Assembly (NCBI GenBank): GCA_031800475.1
Contig: DAPKRQ010000193.1
Location: 1 to 19,995 of the forward strand
Origin: Kuafuiihalomonas phototrophica
GTDB taxonomy: Bacteria; Myxococcota; Kuafuiibacteriia; Kuafuiibacteriales; Kuafuiibacteriaceae
Length of the DNA: 19,995 nt
Direction of reading: 5' to 3'
The position numbers were made by a program, and so were the translations under genes. Below, piece after piece: positions 7,678 through 14,870 of this stretch. The notes below the pieces were generated by a model. It was given only the letters and a program-made list of their open reading frames with translations, had not been told where the DNA came from and did not search any database. How positions within the stretch are numbered: position 1 is the first letter of the stretch; each line of letters starts with the position of its first letter.

Positions 7678-8325
7678 ATGATGAAGATCATTTTGCAAGA
7701 GGACGTGCCCCACCTCGGGGTGGTGGGCGACCTGGTGTCCGTCAGGGACGGGTACGCCCGGAACTACCTGATTCCGCAGGGCAAGGCCGTATTCGCTTCC
7801 ATTCGATCGATCAAAGAGCTGGAGCATCAGCGCCGGATCGCCGACCACAAGAGGCAGCAAGCCACCGCCGAGGCCGAGGTGGCGAAGCGGAAAGTCGAAG
7901 AGCTCTCGGTGACCCTGCAGGCGAAAGTCGCGCCGCCTCAGTACGATGACGACGGAAAGCCGATCCCCGAAGATTTTCGGAAGCTCTTTGGCTCGGTCAC
8001 CCATCGAGACATCGCAAAGGTGCTGCGCGACGCCGGCGTGAAGGTCGACCACCGGCGGGTGGTCCTGGCCGAGCCCGTCCGCGCGGTCGGCCGATACGTG
8101 GCCCGAGTCCGGCTGGACGGCGGCATCGAGGCCCAGCTTCCGTTCTACGTGGTTCCCGAAAACACCGAGGACGTGGAGCTGGAAAAGGCCCGCATCGACC
8201 AGGCCGTCGAGCGTCGGGCCGCCGAAGAGGCGGAGCGAAAGGCCGCCGCGGCGGCGCCTGCACCGGCGGCGACGGAAGACGAGGCCCGGGCCGAAACCGA
8301 ATCGTCCGAAGCGGACGCGAGCTGA
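7678..8325 (+). CDS. rplI: Large-subunit ribosomal protein bL9 with insertion and long tail
   Basis: A 215-residue bL9 (E. coli about 149). The N-terminal domain is classic: MKIILQEDVPHLGVVGDLVSVRDGYARNYLIPQGKAV, followed by the connecting helix (about 44-77). The C-terminal domain (about 103-160, KLFGSVTHRDIAKVL...) is preceded by an insertion of roughly 15 residues, APPQYDDDGKPIPEDF (85-100), and followed by an Ala/Glu-rich tail of about 50 residues (166-215). Two in-frame ATGs lie side by side (7678 and 7681); GGAGGGG (7664-7670) is at good distance from both, and 7681 aligns better with known bL9 starts. It follows rpsF by 14 bases and precedes dnaB by six. Confidence 0.96.
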   Translation: MMKIILQEDVPHLGVVGDLVSVRDGYARNYLIPQGKAVFASIRSIKELEHQRRIADHKRQQATAEAEVAKRKVEELSVTLQAKVAPPQYDDDGKPIPEDFRKLFGSVTHRDIAKVLRDAGVKVDHRRVVLAEPVRAVGRYVARVRLDGGIEAQLPFYVVPENTEDVELEKARIDQAVERRAAEEAERKAAAAAPAPAATEDEARAETESSEADAS

Positions 8326-8331
8326 TTCCGC

Positions 8332-9690
8332 ATGCAGGCGGTCGAGGAGCCTGGACCGGGGTCCCATCGCCGGGGCCGGGTCCCCCCAAACGACCTGGAT
8401 GCCGAGCGCGCCGTGCTCGGCTCGATCCTGCTGGACAACGAAGCGATCTACGTCGCCACCGAGGAGCTGGAGCCAGACGACTTCTATCGGCCCGCCCACC
8501 GGATGGTGTTCCGCAGCATGCAGGAGCTCGCCAAGCGGAGCGAGCCGGTGGATGCGGTCACCGTCACGTCCCTTCTTCGCACCCAAGGTGAGCTGGAAGC
8601 GGCCGGCGGTGTAGAGGGTGTGGTGGAGTTGGCCGAGGTGGTTCCCACCGCGGCCAATGTCCGCCACTACCTCGAGATCGTTCGAAAGAGCTCCATGCTC
8701 CGAAAGCTGATCTCGGCCGCCACCGAGATCGCTTCCGGCGCCTACGAGACCACCAGCCCCGAAGACGCGGTGGACTCGGCCGAAAAGGCGATCTTCGACA
8801 TCGCTCGCGCCAAGTCCCGGCAGGGGGTCACGCCGATCGCGCAGATCGTTCAGACCGCGTTCCATCGGATCGAAAAGCTCGCCGAGGAAAAAAAGCCGAT
8901 CACCGGAGTCAGCACCGGGATCATGCAGCTCGACACGAAGACCGCCGGCCTTCAGCCTTCGGACCTGATCATCGTGGCCGGGCGCCCGTCCATGGGAAAG
9001 ACGGCCTTCAGCATCGGCATGGCCATGCATGCGGCCATCTCGGACGGAAGGACCGTCGGCATCTTCTCCCTCGAGATGTCGAAGGAGAGTCTGGTGACCC
9101 GAATGCTCTGCAGCGATGGGCGCATCGACTCGGCGCGGCTGCGCGGGGGGTTTTTGACCGAGGAAGACTGGCCGAAGCTGGCCCGGGCCGCCGGTCGCAT
9201 CAGCGAAGCGCCGATCTTCATCGACGACACCGGGTCCTTGTCGTCGCTGGAGCTTCGGGCGAAGTGCCGGCGACTTGCCGCCGAGCACGACCTCCATCTG
9301 GTGGTGGTCGACTACCTGCAGCTGATGCGAGGCCATGCGTCGGCCCAGAGTCGAGAGCAGGAGATCTCGGAGATATCCAGGTCTTTGAAGGCACTGGCCA
9401 AGGAGCTGGACGTGCCGGTGGTGGCCCTGTCTCAGTTGAACCGGGCCGTGGAGCAGCGGGTCGACAAGCGTCCAGGGTTGGCGGACCTGCGGGAGTCGGG
9501 CGCCATCGAGCAAGACGCGGACGTGATCATGTTCGTCTACCGAGACGAGGTCTACAACAAGGAGACCGAGGACCGGGGGGTGGCGGAACTGATCGTGGGA
9601 AAGCAACGAAACGGCCCGGTGGGAACGGTGCGCTGCAAGTTCTTTCACGAGTACACCCGGTTCGATAACCTCGCGGAGGATGGGGAGTGA
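8332..9690 (+). CDS. dnaB: Replicative DNA helicase DnaB
   Basis: A 452-residue hexameric 5'-3' replicative helicase. The N-terminal domain (about residues 18-120, PPNDLDAERAVLGSILLDNEAI) is followed by the linker and a RecA-type ATPase domain from about 185: TGIMQLDTKTAGLQPSDLIIVAG, Walker A GRPSMGKT (217-224), the FSLEMS strand (245-250), Walker B LVVVDYLQLM (323-332), SQLNR (367-371) and the arginine-finger region near VGKQRNGPVGT (about 422-432). There is no intein at the usual insertion sites. The short Arg-rich N-terminus (1-17) is probably disordered. No clear Shine-Dalgarno precedes ATG 8332, six bases after rplI, so coupling is likely. A GIY-YIG gene begins inside its last codons. 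Confidence 0.97.
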   Translation: MQAVEEPGPGSHRRGRVPPNDLDAERAVLGSILLDNEAIYVATEELEPDDFYRPAHRMVFRSMQELAKRSEPVDAVTVTSLLRTQGELEAAGGVEGVVELAEVVPTAANVRHYLEIVRKSSMLRKLISAATEIASGAYETTSPEDAVDSAEKAIFDIARAKSRQGVTPIAQIVQTAFHRIEKLAEEKKPITGVSTGIMQLDTKTAGLQPSDLIIVAGRPSMGKTAFSIGMAMHAAISDGRTVGIFSLEMSKESLVTRMLCSDGRIDSARLRGGFLTEEDWPKLARAAGRISEAPIFIDDTGSLSSLELRAKCRRLAAEHDLHLVVVDYLQLMRGHASAQSREQEISEISRSLKALAKELDVPVVALSQLNRAVEQRVDKRPGLADLRESGAIEQDADVIMFVYRDEVYNKETEDRGVAELIVGKQRNGPVGTVRCKFFHEYTRFDNLAEDGE

Positions 9691-9994
9691 GGGGGCATGG
9701 TACGTCTACCTGCTGCGCTGCGGCGACGCTTCCCTGTACGCCGGCGTGACCACGGACCCGGTCCGACGGCTGGCCCTGCACGAGGCCGGGCGAGGGGCCC
9801 GATACACCCGAGGTCGCGGACCGTTCGAATGGGTGGGACAAGCCGGTCCGGTGTCGCGCGGGGAAGCCCTGAGGTGGGAAGCCCGGCTCAAGCGTACACC
9901 CCGCTACCGGAAGGTGACCGCACTGCGCGAGTTGGCGCAGGCGTGCGGAAATGAACACGCAGCCACGCCTTCAGCCCCCAGAAAAACCTTGTGA
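9680..9994 (+). CDS. GIY-YIG nuclease family protein (YhbQ/UPF0213-like)
   Basis: A 104-residue stand-alone GIY-YIG domain. The two sequence halves are WYVYLLRC (7-14) and SLYAGVTTDPVRRLALH (18-34), containing the GIY-like YVY, the YIG-like YAG and the conserved Arg (R29); R41-Y42-T43 and the later WEARLKR provide the conserved Glu. It is close to the small UPF0213 family (E. coli YhbQ), suspected DNA endonucleases or repair factors of unclear role. The start is ATG 9680, overlapping dnaB by 11 bases, with GGAGG directly before it (9675-9679) lying very close; translation is probably coupled to dnaB. About 20 C-terminal residues beyond the domain look disordered. Confidence 0.92.
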   Translation: MGSEGAWYVYLLRCGDASLYAGVTTDPVRRLALHEAGRGARYTRGRGPFEWVGQAGPVSRGEALRWEARLKRTPRYRKVTALRELAQACGNEHAATPSAPRKTL

Positions 9995-10021
9995 GTCCTC
10001 TCGGCCTGCTTCATGCGTGCA

Positions 10022-10061
10022 CCACGCCCGTTCGCCCGGCGACGCGCAGCGAACGGGGTGG
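10022..10061 (+). terminator. Hairpin after the dnaB/GIY-YIG block (no T-run)
   Basis: CCCGTTCGC (10027-10035) pairs perfectly with GCGAACGGG (10049-10057) around a 13-base loop; outside a bulged G, CCAC (10022-10025) pairs with GTGG (10058-10061). This is a 13-bp stem in all. No T-run follows on either strand. It may end the dnaB transcript, or protect or control the 5' leader of the lipoprotein gene that starts 41 bases on. Confidence 0.45.
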
Positions 10062-10102
10062 GGCAGCACCTGGCGGCGGCCCCCAGCGATTCGGTTCGAA
10101 CC

Positions 10103-12451
10103 ATGAAGTTTCCTCAGACGATCCCTGGCCTGTTCATGCTCGCAGCCCTGGCCCCGTTCGGCCTCGCTTGCGAGGAAGAGGGTCTCAGCCTCACCCTGCC
10201 GGAGATCGAGACGGAGCCGGAGGCTCCGGCCAGCCTGCAGTTCGAGACGTTCATCCTCGACCTGGATACCTCGGTCCCGCCACAGAGCGTGACGATCCGG
10301 AACACCGGTCAAGCGCCCCTGCTGCTCGAGTACGCCCTCGAAGGGGAGGACGGCAGCCAGTTCCGGATCAGCCAAGGGCCGAACGTTCTGTCTCCGGGCC
10401 AGGAGGATGCGGTGTTCGTCCGGTTCGAACCGGAAGTCCACGAAGACATGGAGGCCGACTTGGTGATCCGGAGCAATGACCCCGACGAGGCGGTGCTCCG
10501 ATTTCCCCTCACCGCCCAGGCGCGGGAGCGCTGTCAGATGACGCTCGAGCCCTCGGTGGTGGACATGCGCCTCGGTGAGACCCGCACCGTGGAGCTCCGG
10601 AGCCTCAGCAAGTCACCTTGCGAGGTGGAGTTTCTGAACGTGACGGGAGGTGTGTTCACCTTCGTCGACCCCCCCGAAGTTCCGTTCACCGTCGAGCCTG
10701 GCGAGGCCATGCCTCTGGAGGTGCTCCACGATGGACTGCTGCTGACCATCGGCGTGCCGGTGGGCGAAGTGGTGGCCCGGGACCGGCAACAGAGCCGTGA
10801 AACCGCGGTCATCCGGGGCGAAGCGGCGGTGGGAGGTTGCGTCCGCTTTCAGCCCAGCCGCCAGGTTCTCTTCGACCGCACCCCGATCGGTGGCTCGACC
10901 ACCGAGTCCTTCCGGATCAGCAACACCTGCGAGCGGCCCGTGCGCATCCGCAACATCGCGGTAACCTTCGGGGTCGGGGACTTCTTCATCGACGAGAGCT
11001 TCAGCACGAGCTTCGAGCTTTCGCCCTTCCAGTCCGTCGACGTGCCGGTGCGCTTTCAACCCCTGATCGGTGGGGCCCTCAGCGGACGGATCACCATCGC
11101 CACCACCGACGTGGAGAGTCTGATCTACAACCTGGACCTGGTTGGGTTCGGGGACCCGCCGATCATCGACTATTTTCCGCTTCAAGTGGATTTCGGGGCC
11201 GTCAAGTTCCGCCCGGACCCGGCGGGGGGCGTATCCCAGTGCGCTTCCCAAACCCGGAGCCTGTTCGTCTTTTCGCGGGGTCAGGCCGTGTTGAACATCG
11301 ACTCGATCGGAATCGAATCCGAAAGCGATGGCGACTTTCAGATCACGGGGTTGGCGGTGCTGGATTCGGACGGCAGCGTCCTCGAGACTCCCAGCCTCGG
11401 CGACCCCTTCTCCCTGCCGCCCCAGACCCGTCTCGAGGTACTGATGCAGTTCTTTCCGTCGCGCACCGATCCCGCGCCCCACACGGGAACCTTGCGGATC
11501 GAGCACGACGCCGAAGGGGGTCTGACTCGAGTCCCCTTGGTCGGCACCGCCGAGCCCGATCAGCCGGTGCTCGAGCGGTTCGATCAGCCCGAAGGACCCA
11601 AGGTCGACATCCTCTGGGTCATCGACGACAGCTGCTCCATGGGCGACGAGCAGCTCCGGCTGATCGGCAACCTCTCCCGGTTCGTCGGCTTTGCGGACAG
11701 TCAAGACTCGGACTACCAGATGGCCGTGACCGTGACCGACGGGACCAGCAGCCAGTCCGGTCGCTTCGAGCGGGCATTTCCGTATCCGGCGGTGATCCGG
11801 GACGACTACCCGGAGCGGCAAGCCGCCTTTCAAGAGACCTTTCAGGTGGGGACCGCCGGATCCGGCATCGAGGCCGGCCTGGGCGCGGCGAAGAACGCCT
11901 TGATCCGGGCCCAGGACGAGGAGCCGAACATCAACTCGGGCTTTTTGCGCGACGACGCGCGGCTCGCCATCGTGCTCATGAGCGACGAGGACGACCAGTC
12001 CATCGAGTCCGATCCCAACCTGGAGTTGTTCTTCCGGACGGTGAAGGGACCGGGCCGGGAATCCCGGACGAAAATCCACGCCATCGCTGGGCCGACCACG
12101 GAGTCCTGTCGAAACGAAGAGGGCCGTTTCCTCGCGGCTCCCGGTTTCAGATACGAACGGTTCACCAAGATCTTCGGCGGCAACTTCCTGAACATCTGCG
12201 AAGAGGACTGGAGTCCGCTGCTCACGCAGTTGGGGCTCGATACCTTCGAACCCGAGGACACCTGGTTTTTGAGCCAAGCCGCCGACCCGGCCACGGTTCG
12301 GGTGTTCGTGAACGGGGCCGAGGTGGCGCAGAGCGCGACCGACGGCTGGACCTTCAACTTCTCGGCGAACGCCGTCGAGTTCAACGGCACGGCGGTGCCC
12401 CCACCCGGGGCTCGGATCGAAGTTCGTTACGACGGGCTCTGTGCCCCCTGA
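10103..12451 (+). CDS. Large lipoprotein: choice-of-anchor D (Ig-like) repeats plus von Willebrand A domain
   Basis: A 782-residue exported protein. The start is ATG 10103; the frame is open to 10013 but the signal peptide begins here (MKFPQTIPGLFMLAALAPFGLAC, Cys23 as likely lipid site; Gly at -3 makes the lipobox imperfect). Residues about 35-490 are several Ig-like domains of the choice-of-anchor D (ASPM/SPD-2/Hydin) type, with repeated 'xVTIRNTGQAPL ... FEP ... IRSNDP' style motifs: one at 35-140, one at 145-240, one at 246-350 and a more diverged one to about 490. The vWA domain starts at 501 (VDILWVIDDSCSM) with MIDAS D508-S510-S512 and later LAIVLMSDEDDQS. A small beta domain ends the protein (about 715-782). 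Probably a surface or periplasmic adhesion or scaffolding protein; the ligand is unknown. No Shine-Dalgarno is evident; the palindrome GGTTCGAACC abuts the ATG. Confidence 0.9.
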   Translation: MKFPQTIPGLFMLAALAPFGLACEEEGLSLTLPEIETEPEAPASLQFETFILDLDTSVPPQSVTIRNTGQAPLLLEYALEGEDGSQFRISQGPNVLSPGQEDAVFVRFEPEVHEDMEADLVIRSNDPDEAVLRFPLTAQARERCQMTLEPSVVDMRLGETRTVELRSLSKSPCEVEFLNVTGGVFTFVDPPEVPFTVEPGEAMPLEVLHDGLLLTIGVPVGEVVARDRQQSRETAVIRGEAAVGGCVRFQPSRQVLFDRTPIGGSTTESFRISNTCERPVRIRNIAVTFGVGDFFIDESFSTSFELSPFQSVDVPVRFQPLIGGALSGRITIATTDVESLIYNLDLVGFGDPPIIDYFPLQVDFGAVKFRPDPAGGVSQCASQTRSLFVFSRGQAVLNIDSIGIESESDGDFQITGLAVLDSDGSVLETPSLGDPFSLPPQTRLEVLMQFFPSRTDPAPHTGTLRIEHDAEGGLTRVPLVGTAEPDQPVLERFDQPEGPKVDILWVIDDSCSMGDEQLRLIGNLSRFVGFADSQDSDYQMAVTVTDGTSSQSGRFERAFPYPAVIRDDYPERQAAFQETFQVGTAGSGIEAGLGAAKNALIRAQDEEPNINSGFLRDDARLAIVLMSDEDDQSIESDPNLELFFRTVKGPGRESRTKIHAIAGPTTESCRNEEGRFLAAPGFRYERFTKIFGGNFLNICEEDWSPLLTQLGLDTFEPEDTWFLSQAADPATVRVFVNGAEVAQSATDGWTFNFSANAVEFNGTAVPPPGARIEVRYDGLCAP

Positions 12452-12464
12452 CCCAGAGGCCACG

Positions 12465-13673
12465 GTGCGGGTCGCGCTCCTGGCCATCGGCGATGAGCTG
12501 CTGAGCGGCGCCGTCGACGATGCCAACGGCTCCTGGCTCGCGGCCCGGGTGACCGAGGGCGGAGCCGAGGTGGTAGCCCGCCAGACGGTGCCGGACGACC
12601 TGCAGGCCATCTCCGAGGCGTTTGTCCACTGGAGCGAGCGGGCGGACCGCGTCATCAGCACCGGGGGGTTGGGTCCGACGGCGGACGACCTCACGTTCCG
12701 AGGCGTCGCCCAGGCATTGGGCGTGCCGGTGCAGCTTTCGCCCGAAGTCCTGGCGGGACTCGAAGCCCGGGCCCGAGCCCGGGGGACCGAGCTGTCGGAA
12801 AACCAGCGCCGGATGGCGGAGCTGCCCCGCGGGGCAGAGCCTTTGTCGAACCCGGTGGGCGCGGCCCCCGGCCTGTGGATCGACGGCCGGCAATGGATGG
12901 TCCTGCCTGGCGTGCCGCGCGAGATGCGGGCCATGTTCGAAGCCCATCGACATCGGTTGGGGCTCACGGATCCCGCAGACCGGCGGAGCTATCGCTTCGT
13001 CGGCGTGCCCGAGAGCGAACTGGATCGCTGGGTGGCGGCAGCGGGGCTTCCGGATGGGGTGCAGGTCGGCTTTCGGAACGTGCACCTGGAAAACGAGGTC
13101 AAGCTGTGGGCCTTCGGCTCCAACGCGAAAGCGCGCCTCGATCAGGCCGAAGACGCGCTCCGGAGTTCGGCACCGGCTGCTTGGTGGACCGAAGCCCTGG
13201 AGGTGACGGTCGGGCGCCGTCTGGCCCGGCGCGGCGAGACGGTGGCCGCCGCCGAGAGCTGCACGGGGGGCATGGTCCTGGAGTGGCTGACCGCGGTTCC
13301 GGGCAGCTCGGCGTGGGTCCAAGGCGGCGTGGTCGCCTACGCCAATCGGGTGAAGGTCGAGCAACTCGGGGTGAAGCAGGGGGCTTTGGAGAGCTTTGGT
13401 GCAGTCAGCGAGGCGGTGGCCCGGGCCATGGCCGAGGGGGTCCGAGATCGGATCGGCGCCGATTGGGGCATCTCGACCACCGGGATCGCCGGGCCGGGCG
13501 GAGGTACGCCAGATAAGCCCGTGGGCACGGTGTGGATCGGGATCGCCGGTCCCGATGGATCGGATGCCGAGCTGTTGCGGTTGGGCGGCGACCGGCAGGC
13601 CATCCGGATTCGGACGGTGCAGCGGCTGCTGGCGGCCGTGGGATCGCGTTTGGGATTCGACCCCAACCCGTAG
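12465..13673 (+). CDS. cinA: CinA-family protein (MoCF-like domain plus nicotinamide-nucleotide amidase)
   Basis: A 402-residue two-domain CinA. The N-terminal COG1058/MoCF-like domain (1 to about 165) opens VALLAIGDELLSG and has ISTGGLGPTADDLT; related domains have ADP-ribose or CoA pyrophosphatase activity. The C-terminal domain (about 245-402) is the PncC type that deamidates nicotinamide mononucleotide: E264-S265-C266-T267-G268-G269 with the presumed nucleophile Ser265, Y292 and K297 in YANRVK, and TTGIAGPGGGTPDKPVGTVWI. I prefer GTG 12465, with AGAGG five bases upstream and the family's usual N-terminus; GTG 12441, overlapping the previous stop, would add eight residues. It belongs to pyridine-nucleotide salvage and is often found next to recA, as here. 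Confidence 0.95.
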   Translation: MRVALLAIGDELLSGAVDDANGSWLAARVTEGGAEVVARQTVPDDLQAISEAFVHWSERADRVISTGGLGPTADDLTFRGVAQALGVPVQLSPEVLAGLEARARARGTELSENQRRMAELPRGAEPLSNPVGAAPGLWIDGRQWMVLPGVPREMRAMFEAHRHRLGLTDPADRRSYRFVGVPESELDRWVAAAGLPDGVQVGFRNVHLENEVKLWAFGSNAKARLDQAEDALRSSAPAAWWTEALEVTVGRRLARRGETVAAAESCTGGMVLEWLTAVPGSSAWVQGGVVAYANRVKVEQLGVKQGALESFGAVSEAVARAMAEGVRDRIGADWGISTTGIAGPGGGTPDKPVGTVWIGIAGPDGSDAELLRLGGDRQAIRIRTVQRLLAAVGSRLGFDPNP

Positions 13674-13691
13674 GCTGGTGCAATCCCGGAA

Positions 13692-13710
13692 CCCCTACAT
13701 GAAGTAGGGG
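13692..13710 (+). terminator. Perfect 19-bp hairpin between cinA and recA
   Basis: CCCCTAC (13692-13698), loop ATGAA, GTAGGGG (13704-13710): a perfect 7-bp stem. It begins 18 bases after the cinA stop and ends one base before the recA -35. There is no T-run. It may terminate cinA transcription or be a binding site for a regulator of recA. Confidence 0.45.
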
Positions 13711-13711
13711 C

Positions 13712-13740
13712 TTGACGGTTCGACTGAACATCTGTAGCGC
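13712..13740 (+). promoter_or_regulatory. Putative recA promoter
   Basis: TTGACG (13712-13717), 17 bases, TAGCGC (13735-13740). The -35 is strong and the -10 weak. The predicted transcription start, about 13747, is at the ATG (13748), so the mRNA may be leaderless or nearly so. Confidence 0.5.
13717..13730 (+). promoter_or_regulatory. Putative LexA-type operator in the recA promoter spacer
   Basis: GGTTC-GACT-GAACA: the core GTTC-N4-GAAC is a perfect inverted repeat placed between the -35 and -10, where a repressor would block RNA polymerase. As I recall, the LexA box described for Verrucomicrobia is TGTTC-N4-GAACA, which this matches at 9 of 10 defined bases. It is the reverse arrangement of the Gram-positive GAAC-N4-GTTC box and fits the Myxococcus-type box poorly. 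The assignment to LexA is inference. Confidence 0.5.
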
Positions 13741-13747
13741 CTGAGGC

Positions 13748-14866
13748 ATGGCGAAGAGCTCCGGAAAGGCACCCCCCGATCCCCAGGAGCCGAGAGCAAA
13801 AGCCCTCGAGCTCACCATGGCCACCATCGAAAAGCAGTTCGGCAAGGGGGCCATCATGCGCATGGGCGATGGGCAGCCCATCGCCAACGTCGAGACCATT
13901 TCCACCGGATCCCTGGGCCTGGACGTGGCTCTGGGCATCGGCGGTCTGCCTCGGGGGCGGATCGTGGAGATCTACGGCCCCGAGTCCTCCGGCAAGACGA
14001 CCCTGACCCTGCACGCGGTGGCCGAGGCCCAAAAGGCCGGCGGCGTGTGTGCCTTTGTCGATGCCGAGCATGCCCTGGACGTGGGCTACGCCAAGAAGCT
14101 GGGGGTCGACACGGCGGACCTGCTGATCGCCCAGCCCGACACGGGCGAGCAGGCTCTCGAGATCACGGACATGCTCGTGCGGTCCAATGCCGTGGACTTG
14201 GTGGTCATCGACTCGGTGGCGGCGTTGGTTCCCAAGGCCGAGATCGAGGGAGAGATGGGCGATTCCCACGTGGGGCTTCAGGCCCGGTTGATGAGCCAGG
14301 CCTTGCGCAAGCTGACCGGCACCATTTCCAAGTCTCGGACCTGCGTCGCCTTCATCAATCAGATCCGCATGAAGATCGGGGTGATGTTCGGGTCGCCGGA
14401 GACCACCACCGGCGGAAACGCCCTAAAGTTCTACGCGTCGCAGCGCCTCGACATTCGGCGGATCGGGTCGATCAAAAAGGCCGACGAAAACATCGGCAAC
14501 CGAACTCGGGTGCGGGTGGTCAAAAACAAGCTGGCACCTCCGTTTCGCGAGGTGGAGTTCGATATCCTCTACGGGCAGGGCATCTCGAAATCGGGCGAGC
14601 TGGTCGACCTGGGGACCGATCTCGGGATCATCGACAAGTCCGGTGCCTGGTTTTCGTACCAGCAAGAGCGGATCGGCCAGGGGCGCGAGAACGCCCGGAG
14701 CTACCTGGAAGAGCACGGAGAGTTGGCCAAGGACATCGAGTCCAAGATCCGGACCCACTTTGGGGTCACGGCGCCGGCGGCCTCCGAGGGAGGGGCCGCG
14801 CCCAGCGAGCCGCCCAGCAACGTCACCCCCATGCCCAAGAAGTCCGGCCGCTCTTCTTCCAAATGA
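13748..14866 (+). CDS. recA: Recombinase RecA
   Basis: A 372-residue RecA: ATP-dependent strand exchange and co-protease for LexA-type repressors; cytoplasmic, nucleoid-associated. Motifs: GGLPRGRIVEIYGPESSGKTT with Walker A 77-85, catalytic Glu107 in DAEHALD, Walker B LVVIDSVAAL (151-160), loop L1 region EIEGEMGDSHVGLQAR (165-180), and FINQIRMKIGVMFG followed by L2 SPETTTGGNALKFYAS (216-231). No intein is present. The C-terminal tail (about 345-372) is Ser/Pro/Lys-rich and basic at the end rather than the acidic tail of E. coli RecA. No Shine-Dalgarno of note before ATG 13748 (GAGG is only a few bases away), consistent with a leaderless start. Confidence 0.98.
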   Translation: MAKSSGKAPPDPQEPRAKALELTMATIEKQFGKGAIMRMGDGQPIANVETISTGSLGLDVALGIGGLPRGRIVEIYGPESSGKTTLTLHAVAEAQKAGGVCAFVDAEHALDVGYAKKLGVDTADLLIAQPDTGEQALEITDMLVRSNAVDLVVIDSVAALVPKAEIEGEMGDSHVGLQARLMSQALRKLTGTISKSRTCVAFINQIRMKIGVMFGSPETTTGGNALKFYASQRLDIRRIGSIKKADENIGNRTRVRVVKNKLAPPFREVEFDILYGQGISKSGELVDLGTDLGIIDKSGAWFSYQQERIGQGRENARSYLEEHGELAKDIESKIRTHFGVTAPAASEGGAAPSEPPSNVTPMPKKSGRSSSK

Positions 14867-14870
14867 AAAC

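Noticed and set aside
7432..9648. Minus-strand open frame of 738 codons over rpsF, rplI and dnaB
   Set aside because: A shadow of three certain housekeeping genes; no signal of its own.
8332..9690. Intein in dnaB (and in recA)
   Set aside because: Both proteins have normal length, with Walker A and downstream motifs uninterrupted.
10613..12967. Minus-strand open frame of 784 codons across the vWA lipoprotein and cinA genes
   Set aside because: It runs antisense through two well-supported genes, has no family motifs, and arises because GC-rich codon third positions suppress stops on the other strand.
13724..13739. Myxococcus-type SOS box in the recA promoter
   Set aside because: CTGAAC is present, but the second half-site (CTGTAG) is spaced two bases away rather than four, and several positions disagree; the GTTC-N4-GAAC repeat is a better description.
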